From JBDTRY01 sp039931435 (GTDB lineage Bacteria; Acidobacteriota; Thermoanaerobaculia; Gp7-AA8), in contig JBDTRY010000045.1 in the NCBI GenBank assembly GCA_039931435.1, positions 1 to 20,368 of the forward strand: a DNA stretch of 20,368 bases. The letters run 5' to 3'. Positions within the stretch are counted from its first letter, which is position 1, and each line of letters begins with the position of its first letter. The notes below the pieces were generated by a model. It was not told where the DNA came from. It was given only the letters and a program-made list of their open reading frames with translations, and did not search any database. The position numbers were made by a program, and so were the translations under genes. Of this stretch, positions 1-7,725 are shown one piece after another.

Positions 1-3000
1 CAGCGAACCGACGTGCACATCGCCAGCGGCCGGTACGCCGGAGGTTCGCTCAACGCCGACTACCATCTGACGAACTACGAAGAGCCTTACCCGATGAACG
101 TCGATCTGCACTTCACCGGGATCTCGCTGGAGAAGCTTTTCGAGGACTGGGGAATGAAGAGTACCGGCCTGCGTGGCGCAGCCAGCGGCGAGCTTGCCTA
201 CGGCTGGGAAAAAGACCGCATCCTGGACGGATCGGGATCAGGCCGTGCGACGCTGAAGCCCGGCACCGTGGCTTTTGGGACGGCAAAGTATCCGATGGCT
301 CTTTCCGGCGCATCGAAGTTTTCCCTGGCCCGCGGGGTGATCACCTTTGCCCCCTCGCAGTTGATGACCCCGCATTCCACGCTCGGGTTCTCCGGACGAC
401 TGGGTATTGAGGGGTTGACGGCAAGTCTGGCGATCAAGGCCAGGAGCGGTGACTTTTCAGAATTCGATCGACTGGCCTACAACTTCGCGCAATCGATCGG
501 AAAAGAGGATGTGACGCTTCTCGGCCTGGGAGGCACCGGCACTATCGACGCCACCGTTCGGGGAACTCTCAGTGAGCCGGATGTCGTGGCCCGCGTCGAG
601 ACCTCGGAGACAAGCTACAGCGATGTTCCCATGGGAAGCTCGATCATCGACCTTACCTACTCGGGTACGAAGAGTGTACTCACGTTCAGGAATGCCGAGT
701 TTCATAAGGACGGAGCGGACCTGTTCCTTCAGGGAACGCTGGGCTTCCCATCGACGGGAGCGTCACCGCGGTTCGACCTCTCCGTTCGAGCGAATGACTG
801 GCTGGTGCAGCCGGTGCTGAAGATCGTCAGCCTCGACCTCGTTGTCCCCGGAACCGCGACAGGCTCGATGACTGTCAGCGGAACACCCGACCGGGGGATG
901 GTGAACTTTCAGAACACAATCATTCGACGTGCACAGGACCAGCAGGCGCGTCTGAATGGAACGGTAGCCTGGCTTCCGGGCCAGGGAAACATCGCATTGA
1001 ACCTCGATGTCGGGACGCAGTCTTTTCCGTTACAGGACCTGATGAGCTTTCTTGACGTGCAGGGATTTCCGGCGACCGGAAGACTGACTGGAACGCTCCA
1101 CGTCGAAGGTCCTAAGAACGCTCTCGAGGGAGCCGGATCGATCGTCATCCGCGGCGGGGCCATCTCCGGCGAGCCGATCGACATGGCCTCCGCGGACATT
1201 GTATTCACGCAGGGAAACGTCAGGGCCACGAACGTCTCACTGGCCGCGCCAGCCGGAAAGATCACCGGTGAAGCTGAATACAACTTCGAGCAGGAGACCT
1301 TCAGTTACATGATCGAGGCCCCGGATCTGGACCTGTCGAAGTTCAAGACGCTGAGCATGGCCAGTTCGCCCATCACCGGCCGGTTGACACTTTCGTCGAC
1401 GGGAGCAGGAACCCTCAAACAACCGGAGATCGTTCTTCAGGGAACTCTGAACGACGCTGTGTTGAACGGAACGAAAGTTCCCGCTGGCAATGCTCCGCCG
1501 CAGATTTACCTGGCCATCCGCAATGGCGAGCTCGTTGTCCGCGGCAGCGCATTTGACGCTCTCGTTGTGGAGGGGACGGGCACTGTCTCACCGGCCGGCG
1601 ATCTCGACGGAAAGGTCACGGTGCGAATCGACGATCTCTCCAAAATCGGTCCGATCATCGCACCCGCGGCCGAGGTTCCTGTTGCGGGCAGCGTAGTGGC
1701 TGAGTTCGTCCTTGGAGGAAACACCAGTTCCATTGAAAAGATCCATATCATCGGGACGGTTCCGACGATGAATCTGTCCGTTTCCGGACAGCAGTTCACG
1801 ATGCCGGAGCCCATTCGTTTCGCACTGCAGAAGGGGCGCGTGCAGATCGAGTCATTTCACCTTCAGCACGACAGTTCGACATTCGCCGTCACCGGATTTG
1901 CTTCGCTCACTGGCGACAAACGAATCAATGTGGATATCAACGGTACGATCCAGGCTGAGCTGCTGCAGTTGCTCATGCCCGAAAGCCGTGCTCAGGGGCA
2001 GATCACCGTGGCCGCTGGAATCACCGGAACGACGTCCGCACCGGTAGTCAATGGCAGTGCGGAACTGGTCAACGCCCAATTGAAAATTCCGGGCTTCCCG
2101 CAGTTGATCGACCAGATCACCGGAACGGTCGTCTTCCGGGGCGACCGGGTGGAGCTCGATTCCCTGCGGGCCCAGGTTGGTGGTGGGCGGGTTGTAGCCG
2201 GTGGCTATCTCACCTTGAAGGGCCTCACTCCGGAAAGCGTACGCCTCACACTTCAGGGTCAGAATGTTGCCATTCGCTACTTTGACGGAATCGGTATCGA
2301 AGGCGACTTTGATCTCCAGCTCAGCGGCGATGCCGATCACTCGCTTCTTCAGGGAGGCGTGAACATCGACCGCGCGCTTTACTACAAAGATTTCGCCGTG
2401 GGATCGGTGATTGGGAAGTTCATCGAGCGAAGAGGACTGACACCGGCCACGCCAGCGGACTGGCAGAACAAGATTGCGCTGCGCATCCACATTACCGCCA
2501 ACGACACCCTGGCCGTGAAGAACAACATCGCCGAGTTGACGGGCAGTGCCACGCTGGATGTCGTGGGGACCCTGGCCAAGCCGAACATTCTTGGCGACGT
2601 CACTCTGGATGAGGGTGGAAAAGTGACTTTTCAGGACGTTACCTACCGCGTGACGCGGGGTACGGTGACGTTCCAGAATCCATTTCGGATCGATCCGTTC
2701 CTTGACGTCAGTGCCGAGGCACGGGTGCAGGAGTACGATCTCACGGTCAACCTTTCCGGAACCCTGGATCGTCTCACGCCTACGATCTCCAGTGATCCGC
2801 CTGTCAGCGATCTCACCCTGCTTTCCCTGCTCGGCCCCTCGAGCATCGGCCGGCCTTCCACCGGAGGACTTTTCGCTAACGGCTTCCAGACGGCGGGCAC
2901 TTCCCTGCTCGTGCAGAGCCTGGGAGGTCTGATCGGAAAGCAGATCTTCCCGTTTGTCGATTCGTTCCGTGTCGACGCCGGACTGGAGGGCTCATCAACT

Positions 3001-6000
3001 TCCGAGCCCACGGTGACGTTCGAAAAACAGGTGGATACAAAGCTCCGGGTAATCTTTTCCTACAACACCGGCGACCATCGCAAGAACACGGAAATCATCG
3101 AGTACCAGATCCGTCCGGAGTGGCTTGTCCAGTTCACTCGCGACAAGGAACGGGAGTACATCCTCGAAGCGCGATTCCGGCGCCTGTACAACGGTTACTG
3201 GGGAAGCAGAAACGAAGAATACGCAAAGGTGGTATCGCTCGATGAGGGCGGCCCATCAGTGCCCCTGCTTTTTCCACAGTTGCCTCGCACATCACCTGGG
3301 ACGCTCATGCCGGCCAGCGGCGGTGAGCCGGGAGCGATCGTGCGCGAAGTTCACTTCAAAGCGGACGCGGAGTTCGACGTTACCTTGCTTTCGGACAAGG
3401 TAAACGTGAAAGTGGGCAATCCGTTGCACATCAGAGACGTGCAGGATTCCATATCCTCGCTCTACCGCACCGGGGATTTCCGGAACATCCGCGTCGATTC
3501 CACACCGGTGGCGGACGGCGTCAGTCTGACCTTTGTTCTCTCCCTGAACTATCGAATCAACGACATCTCCTTCGAGGGAGCGGACAAGGAGATCGCCGAC
3601 GCCAGCAAACAGCTCAAGCTGAAAACGGGAGCGGTACTCAGTCTCTCTGCCGTGGATCGGGATGCCACTTCCGTCGAGCAGGTCCTTCACAATGGCGGCT
3701 ACCTGCAGGTCACGGTGGATCCGGAGACGCGTTTTGCCCGAGCGAAGAATCAGGCCCAGGTCATCTTTCACGTCACCCTCGGTCCTCTGGCGCATGTTTC
3801 TACGATCCGATTCGAAGGTGAGCTTGCTCCCTTCCACTCGGCAGATCTCGAGAAGAAATTGAAGCTGAAGCCCGGGGACGTCTTCCATCCCCGCGATGCC
3901 AGGAGAGATGCGGATCGGGCGCGGAACTTCCTCATCAACAAGAGCTATCGGAAGGCTACGGTCGGTCTCGTATCCGACGCCTACGATCGCTCTACGAGTA
4001 CGGTTACGCTGGTCTACCACGTCAACGTCGGACCGAAAGTCGAGATCACTGTGCAGGGAGTCTCGCGCGGCGCAGTGAAGCGCCTGCTGCCATTCAAGAA
4101 GGGCGAGGGATACTCCGAGGATCTGATCGATCGCGCCACGGATGCCATCGTCAACCTTTACCAGGGCAAGGGCTATTTCTACGCGGCGGTGGACACGGAG
4201 GAGAAAACGGTCGGCGACAAACTGGTCGTGAATTTCCTTGTCAAGCCGGGCCGCCTCTACAAGATGGAACAGGTCGACTTCCGCGGCAATACCCAGGTCA
4301 GCGACAAGAAGCTGCGGGGCATTACCTCCTCCGCACCCGTATCAGGAATCAAGCGCACCATCCTTTCGCTCCTGCGGCGCCCGGTCGGTGTCACTCAGGA
4401 AACTCTCAGTGAAGACGGCGACAGCATTCTCGCCTATTACCAGCTGCACGGGTTTTCTCAAACGACGGTTGGCGAGGCTATCGTCAAGCCTCAGGCCGAT
4501 GGACGCCTTTCGATCGTCTATCCCATTCAGGAAGGAGCGCAGACGCTCGTAACGAGCGTCGAAGTGGAGGCGGACAGGAACATCAGGATCAAGCTGCCGG
4601 ATCTCCAACTCGAGCCCGGCCAGCCCCTGAATCCCCAGTTGCTCACAACCGACGTGGCCGCTCTTCAGGGAGCCTATGCAGATGCCGGTTATGTGGAAGT
4701 TCAAGTTGCGCCCAAGGTGGACATGAATGCAGCGAAGACGGCGGGCAAAGTCACCTACAGCGTTCTGGAGGGTCCCAAGGTCCTGATCGATCAGGTCAGC
4801 GTCCGGGGCAATTTTTATACGGATCGGGACGTGATTCTGCGAAAGGTAGCACTGGAGACTGGAGAGCCCTTCTCGTATCGGAAACTTCTTCAGGCACAAC
4901 AGGAACTCTATCGCCTGGGGACGTTCCGCCGCGCCGACGTCACCGCTGAGGAAACGGGGACGAGCGTCGGTGACCGCAACGTCCTCGTCGACGTCGAAGA
5001 AGGGCGGAACCTGAGTATCGCCGGCTCCATCGGCTGGTCCAACGAGGCCGGGGGTTCCGTCTCGACGCTCATCTCGCACCGCAACCTGTTCGGTACCGGG
5101 CGCTACGCCGGTGTGCAGGGCCGCTATTCGCAGAGGCGCCAGCAGTACTTCTTCACCTACCTCGAGCCGTTTCCATTCGGAGCGAACGTTCCCACGCAAT
5201 TCACCATCTTCAGGGAGAGCGAACAGCAACAGCCTGAAGCCAGAATCGCAACGTTCGGGACGTTCGTGGAGGCCTCGAGAGTTTTCAAACAGAAGACGCG
5301 TTTCGCATTGCGGTACGAATACAAACTGGCCAAGTGCGTCAGCGGCGACCTCTGTACTGCTGCCACGGGGGGAATCCCCGTTCCCATCGAGGGCGTGCCC
5401 CGCGAAAAGCAGAACATCCAGATCTCGAGCGTAACGCCGTCGTTCTTCTGGGATACGAGGGATGATCCATTCAATCCCCGTCGCGGACTGATCTCCTCTG
5501 CTTCGATTGAATACGCATTTCCATTCAGGAGCGCCGAAGCTAACTTTCTGAAGCTGTTCACACAGGCTGCGTTCTACTATCCCGTCTCCGAGCGCTCCGA
5601 CTTCGTTGCTTCCACTCGTGTGGGACTGATCGATCCTCTGGCCAGCAGCGGACCGGGATCGGTCGTACCCTTCTCCGAGCGATTCGTTGCCGGCGGAGAA
5701 AATACGCATCGTGCCTACGCACTGGACGAACTGGGAATCGAACGCCAGACGCTGGTCTGTACCGTGGACGTTCCTGATCCGCTCGACCCTGATCGAACGA
5801 TTCCGGCCCAGATTCCCTGCGCGGACGGTGGCAAGATCGTTTCCGTGGGCGGTAACGCCATGGTCATCGGGAATCTCGAATATCGCTTCCCGATCTTCGG
5901 GAGTCTTTTCGGGGCGACGTTTCTCGACGCCGGAAATGTCTGGAAAGAAATTTCCGGGGCGAACGGAATCAAGTTCGATCAGCTTCGCTACGGCGTTGGA

Positions 6001-6120
6001 TTCGGAATCCGCTATCTCACTCCCGTCGGGCCCATTCGACTGGATCTCGGGTACAAGATCAACCGCGAGCCGTTCGAGAGTCCCTTCGGCTGGTCGATCT
6101 CGCTGGGCTATCCCTTCTAG
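1..6120 (+). CDS. TamB-Omp85 (BamA/TamA-like) fusion protein, 5' end outside window
   Basis: The frame is open from base 1, so the GTG at 13 is probably internal and the true start lies to the left. Residues are counted from that GTG. Residues 1 to about 1070 are repetitive beta-rich sequence of TamB/AsmA type; the TamB C-terminal (DUF490) region is clearest at about 860-1065. A linker (about 1072-1107) leads into seven POTRA domains starting near 1110, 1181, 1261, 1342, 1414, 1509 and 1589. An Omp85 16-strand-type barrel runs from about 1666 to the C-terminal Phe 2035. The barrel carries H-R-A-Y (1899-1902), matching the conserved VRGF/Y lid-loop motif with its Arg, and two close Cys pairs (1775/1781, 1916/1936). 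In proteobacteria TamA (barrel, three POTRAs) and TamB (inner-membrane-anchored bridge) are separate proteins that bind each other; here they are covalently joined. Likely role (inference): envelope-spanning outer-membrane protein insertion or lipid transfer. Whether it replaces BamA cannot be told. Confidence 0.9.
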   Translation, partial: QRTDVHIASGRYAGGSLNADYHLTNYEEPYPMNVDLHFTGISLEKLFEDWGMKSTGLRGAASGELAYGWEKDRILDGSGSGRATLKPGTVAFGTAKYPMALSGASKFSLARGVITFAPSQLMTPHSTLGFSGRLGIEGLTASLAIKARSGDFSEFDRLAYNFAQSIGKEDVTLLGLGGTGTIDATVRGTLSEPDVVARVETSETSYSDVPMGSSIIDLTYSGTKSVLTFRNAEFHKDGADLFLQGTLGFPSTGASPRFDLSVRANDWLVQPVLKIVSLDLVVPGTATGSMTVSGTPDRGMVNFQNTIIRRAQDQQARLNGTVAWLPGQGNIALNLDVGTQSFPLQDLMSFLDVQGFPATGRLTGTLHVEGPKNALEGAGSIVIRGGAISGEPIDMASADIVFTQGNVRATNVSLAAPAGKITGEAEYNFEQETFSYMIEAPDLDLSKFKTLSMASSPITGRLTLSSTGAGTLKQPEIVLQGTLNDAVLNGTKVPAGNAPPQIYLAIRNGELVVRGSAFDALVVEGTGTVSPAGDLDGKVTVRIDDLSKIGPIIAPAAEVPVAGSVVAEFVLGGNTSSIEKIHIIGTVPTMNLSVSGQQFTMPEPIRFALQKGRVQIESFHLQHDSSTFAVTGFASLTGDKRINVDINGTIQAELLQLLMPESRAQGQITVAAGITGTTSAPVVNGSAELVNAQLKIPGFPQLIDQITGTVVFRGDRVELDSLRAQVGGGRVVAGGYLTLKGLTPESVRLTLQGQNVAIRYFDGIGIEGDFDLQLSGDADHSLLQGGVNIDRALYYKDFAVGSVIGKFIERRGLTPATPADWQNKIALRIHITANDTLAVKNNIAELTGSATLDVVGTLAKPNILGDVTLDEGGKVTFQDVTYRVTRGTVTFQNPFRIDPFLDVSAEARVQEYDLTVNLSGTLDRLTPTISSDPPVSDLTLLSLLGPSSIGRPSTGGLFANGFQTAGTSLLVQSLGGLIGKQIFPFVDSFRVDAGLEGSSTSEPTVTFEKQVDTKLRVIFSYNTGDHRKNTEIIEYQIRPEWLVQFTRDKEREYILEARFRRLYNGYWGSRNEEYAKVVSLDEGGPSVPLLFPQLPRTSPGTLMPASGGEPGAIVREVHFKADAEFDVTLLSDKVNVKVGNPLHIRDVQDSISSLYRTGDFRNIRVDSTPVADGVSLTFVLSLNYRINDISFEGADKEIADASKQLKLKTGAVLSLSAVDRDATSVEQVLHNGGYLQVTVDPETRFARAKNQAQVIFHVTLGPLAHVSTIRFEGELAPFHSADLEKKLKLKPGDVFHPRDARRDADRARNFLINKSYRKATVGLVSDAYDRSTSTVTLVYHVNVGPKVEITVQGVSRGAVKRLLPFKKGEGYSEDLIDRATDAIVNLYQGKGYFYAAVDTEEKTVGDKLVVNFLVKPGRLYKMEQVDFRGNTQVSDKKLRGITSSAPVSGIKRTILSLLRRPVGVTQETLSEDGDSILAYYQLHGFSQTTVGEAIVKPQADGRLSIVYPIQEGAQTLVTSVEVEADRNIRIKLPDLQLEPGQPLNPQLLTTDVAALQGAYADAGYVEVQVAPKVDMNAAKTAGKVTYSVLEGPKVLIDQVSVRGNFYTDRDVILRKVALETGEPFSYRKLLQAQQELYRLGTFRRADVTAEETGTSVGDRNVLVDVEEGRNLSIAGSIGWSNEAGGSVSTLISHRNLFGTGRYAGVQGRYSQRRQQYFFTYLEPFPFGANVPTQFTIFRESEQQQPEARIATFGTFVEASRVFKQKTRFALRYEYKLAKCVSGDLCTAATGGIPVPIEGVPREKQNIQISSVTPSFFWDTRDDPFNPRRGLISSASIEYAFPFRSAEANFLKLFTQAAFYYPVSERSDFVASTRVGLIDPLASSGPGSVVPFSERFVAGGENTHRAYALDELGIERQTLVCTVDVPDPLDPDRTIPAQIPCADGGKIVSVGGNAMVIGNLEYRFPIFGSLFGATFLDAGNVWKEISGANGIKFDQLRYGVGFGIRYLTPVGPIRLDLGYKINREPFESPFGWSISLGYPF

Positions 6121-6209
6121 GGAACGCTACGCTCGTGAGACTCGGGCAGAACCAGAGAATCATTCAACGGCGGCGGAGAGGCAGAGCGCACGGCGTACGG
6201 CCCGTACTC

Positions 6210-6370
6210 GTGGCGTGTAAACGACGAATCGATACCACCTCGCTTGCTCTCGACGACGATGGCCGCGTTGCGCCTCCTCAACGTAGTCACCGCTATGTCT
6301 GCGTCGGCGCGCCTTGCCCTCCTCGCCGGTCGCTGCGCGATCTGGTACCGATTCATCGTTTACACGCCAC
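6210..6370. repeat. 161-bp imperfect inverted-repeat element between convergent genes
   Basis: The ends (6210-6237 and 6343-6370) are inverted copies of each other over 28 bp with two mismatches; both start GTGGCGTGTAAACGA when read inwards. Weaker complementarity continues inwards with gaps (for example around 6251-6263 against about 6317-6330). It closes at a small apex hairpin, 6282-6298, around loop TCACCG. The whole unit could fold as one long interrupted hairpin. Read on the minus strand, both end mismatches become G-U pairs, whereas the apex pairs better on the plus strand, so the functional strand is unclear. Two GAGGAGG-type motifs recur on the minus strand. No credible gene fits the 6121-6434 spacer. 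It may be a MITE-like dispersed repeat, a structured 3' UTR of mscL, or a convergent terminator region. Confidence 0.75.
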
Positions 6371-6434
6371 TAGTCAGGAAAGCCACTCCACTTTCCCGGT
6401 GACTTCTGATGGCGGCGAGGGAACCTCCCTGAGG

Positions 6435-6839
6435 CTACGCCAGCGCTGAGGTACAGGCGCGGCAACGCCGGGCTGCTTCGGGAACTCTTTCCAGACACTC
6501 CGGACACTCTTTCATATTCGCGGCAGGAGGCGCTTTGATCAGAGCCTTGGTGATCGTGAAGACAACAGCGGCGATGAGAATGAAGTCGATCAACGTACCG
6601 ATGAAGTGGCCGTACAGAATGGCGTTCTCGGTGACTTTGCCAGCGGCGTCCGTGGCAGTGCTCAGGACGAATTTGGCATCGCGCCAGCCGCCGGCGGGGA
6701 GGAGCATGCCGATGAGCGGCATGAGGAGATCGTCGGCCATGGCGCTGACGACTTTCCCGACGGCAGCGCCGATAATGACGCCGATGGCCAGTGCCAGCGC
6801 GTTTGTTTTCGTGAGAAAGCCCCGGAATTCAGAGATCAC
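6435..6839 (-). CDS. mscL: MscL large-conductance mechanosensitive channel with C-terminal zinc-ribbon
   Basis: This 134-residue protein matches the MscL family, a homopentameric inner-membrane channel that opens under membrane tension and releases solutes during osmotic downshock. The N-terminal helix and first membrane helix (about 13-45) include the family segment AIGVIIGAAVGKVVSAM. A periplasmic loop (about 46-75) and the second membrane helix (about 76-102) follow. After a short linker the tail holds C112-x2-C115 and C126-x2-C129, a zinc-ribbon-like knuckle in place of the longer helical bundle of the E. coli protein. The start is GTG, supported by GAGGAG about seven bases upstream. The gene lies downstream of a small coiled-coil gene on the same strand (108-bp gap) and converges on the TamB-Omp85 gene. 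Confidence 0.93.
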   Translation of the reverse strand: MISEFRGFLTKTNALALAIGVIIGAAVGKVVSAMADDLLMPLIGMLLPAGGWRDAKFVLSTATDAAGKVTENAILYGHFIGTLIDFILIAAVVFTITKALIKAPPAANMKECPECLERVPEAARRCRACTSALA

Positions 6840-6855
6840 GATTGTTCTCCTCGCA

Positions 6856-6871
6856 GTCGGAAGAGTCCGAC
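6856..6871 (-). promoter_or_regulatory. Perfect hairpin just upstream of the mscL ribosome binding site
   Basis: GTCGGA and TCCGAC form a perfect 6-bp stem around a four-base loop. It lies five bases from the GAGGAG ribosome binding site of mscL and downstream of the coiled-coil gene. No U-run follows on either strand, so it is not a standard intrinsic terminator. It could be a leader hairpin or chance. Confidence 0.25.
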
Positions 6872-6947
6872 ATACCGGTCAGCATACGCTTCCCGATGCC
6901 CCGTAGAGGGTCGCTGTCTGAGGAATGACAAGACGATTCAATCGCGG

Positions 6948-7187
6948 TCATCCCGAGCGTGCGCGGTTCGCCTCCAGTTCCGCAATCCGCCCTCGCAGGT
7001 CTGCGATCTCCGAGGTCATACGGGTGATTTCAGGTTTGAGAGCTTCGCGAGCCAGGTTCTGAATCTTCCCCGTCAGCTTCGCCATTTTTTCGGCCTGGAA
7101 GCGGCTGAGCTTTTCTGCGGATTCGCCGAACAACTCCCTGGACTCGCCCAGAAGGTCCTTCAGCAGTGTTTCGAAGTCAGTGGCCAT
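6948..7187 (-). CDS. Small coiled-coil protein, 79 aa, unknown function
   Basis: I do not recognise a named family with confidence. The start is the ATG at 7187 (MATDFETLLKDL), preceded by GGGAG about eight bases upstream. The same frame is open further upstream, but those starts lack a ribosome binding site. The 79 residues are almost wholly helical and charged, with no membrane segment or signal peptide. The C-terminal third (EITRMTSEIADLRGRIAELE) has a regular heptad pattern and should form a coiled coil. The ending resembles the C-terminal coiled coil of BMFP/UbiK-type proteins, but length and N-terminus do not settle this. It precedes mscL and is divergent from the DUF962-fabI pair across about 170 bp. 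Confidence 0.7.
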   Translation of the reverse strand: MATDFETLLKDLLGESRELFGESAEKLSRFQAEKMAKLTGKIQNLAREALKPEITRMTSEIADLRGRIAELEANRARSG

Positions 7188-7356
7188 TTTCGTTTCTCCC
7201 GGTTGATTCATCATTGAGAAATCAAGGAAACCAGGCGGTCGGATGCCGGCCGAGAAGGCCGTGGTATCCCGCAGCGCAGGGTATTCGAGCAACGCATGTG
7301 CCATCGAATTCTTTTCCACTGGCGGCGGTCTGTGACAAGATTCCGGCGGAGCGCTG

Positions 7357-7704
7357 ATGGCCCCCCGAATCGATTCCTTTCAGAGTTTCTGGCCGTACTA
7401 TGTCCGGCAACACGCCCGCACGGGAACACGAATTCTGCATGGTGTCGGATCCATCCTGGCTGTTCTGGCGGTCGTCCTCGGCCTGAGCATCAATCGTTGG
7501 ATGTTTCTGGCGGCTCCGCTGATCGGCTACGGATTTGCCTGGTTCTCACATTTTTTTGTGGAGGGAAACCGACCGGCGACATTCGGGCATCCCTTTTACT
7601 CGCTGGCTGCCGATTACAAAATGCTCTTCCTCATGATCACCGGGCGGATGAGCGGCGAGGTTCGAAAGTCTGCCGGAACAGAGCCCGGAACTCCGCACTC
7701 GTAA
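7357..7704 (+). CDS. DUF962 (Mpo1-like) membrane protein
   Basis: 115 residues with the DUF962 pattern: FWPYYVRQHARTGTRILHGVG near the N-terminus, two hydrophobic membrane segments (about 31-45 and 48-64), then WFSHFFVEGNRPATFGHP. H19, H28, H65 and H78 sit at or near the membrane ends, consistent with the metal-binding histidines of the family. Yeast Mpo1, the characterised relative, is an Fe(II) dioxygenase that shortens 2-hydroxy fatty acids; whether this bacterial protein does so is an inference. The start ATG is preceded by GGCGGAGC. The stop is 21 bp before the fabI start, so the two are probably co-transcribed, which fits a lipid-related role. Confidence 0.85.
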   Translation: MAPRIDSFQSFWPYYVRQHARTGTRILHGVGSILAVLAVVLGLSINRWMFLAAPLIGYGFAWFSHFFVEGNRPATFGHPFYSLAADYKMLFLMITGRMSGEVRKSAGTEPGTPHS

Positions 7705-7725
7705 CGGGCATCGAAGGGAGAACCA

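Noticed and set aside
3211..3336. Possibility that the TamB-Omp85 joint is an assembly or frameshift artefact
   Set aside because: The frame is open without a stop, codon usage does not change, and a Pro/Gly/Ser-type linker typical of inter-domain regions joins the parts; it remains worth a read-level check.
4342..5709. Long minus-strand open frame of 455 codons inside the TamB-Omp85 gene
   Set aside because: Antisense shadow of a G+C-rich gene; the plus-strand frame shows clear POTRA and barrel domains, the shadow shows none.
6377..6396. Hairpin GGAAAG / CTTTCC between the convergent genes
   Set aside because: Only 6 bp with an eight-base loop and no T-run on either strand; too weak to call a terminator.
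6135..6449. Plus-strand frame of 104 codons after the TamB-Omp85 gene (and a 79-codon minus-strand frame at 6117-6356)
   Set aside because: Both run across the inverted-repeat element, are Arg-rich and low in recognisable structure, and lack ribosome binding sites.
7188..7319. Upstream extension of the small coiled-coil gene
   Set aside because: The extra residues lack coiled-coil character and the upstream starts lack a ribosome binding site, while the ATG at 7187 has GGGAG at good spacing.
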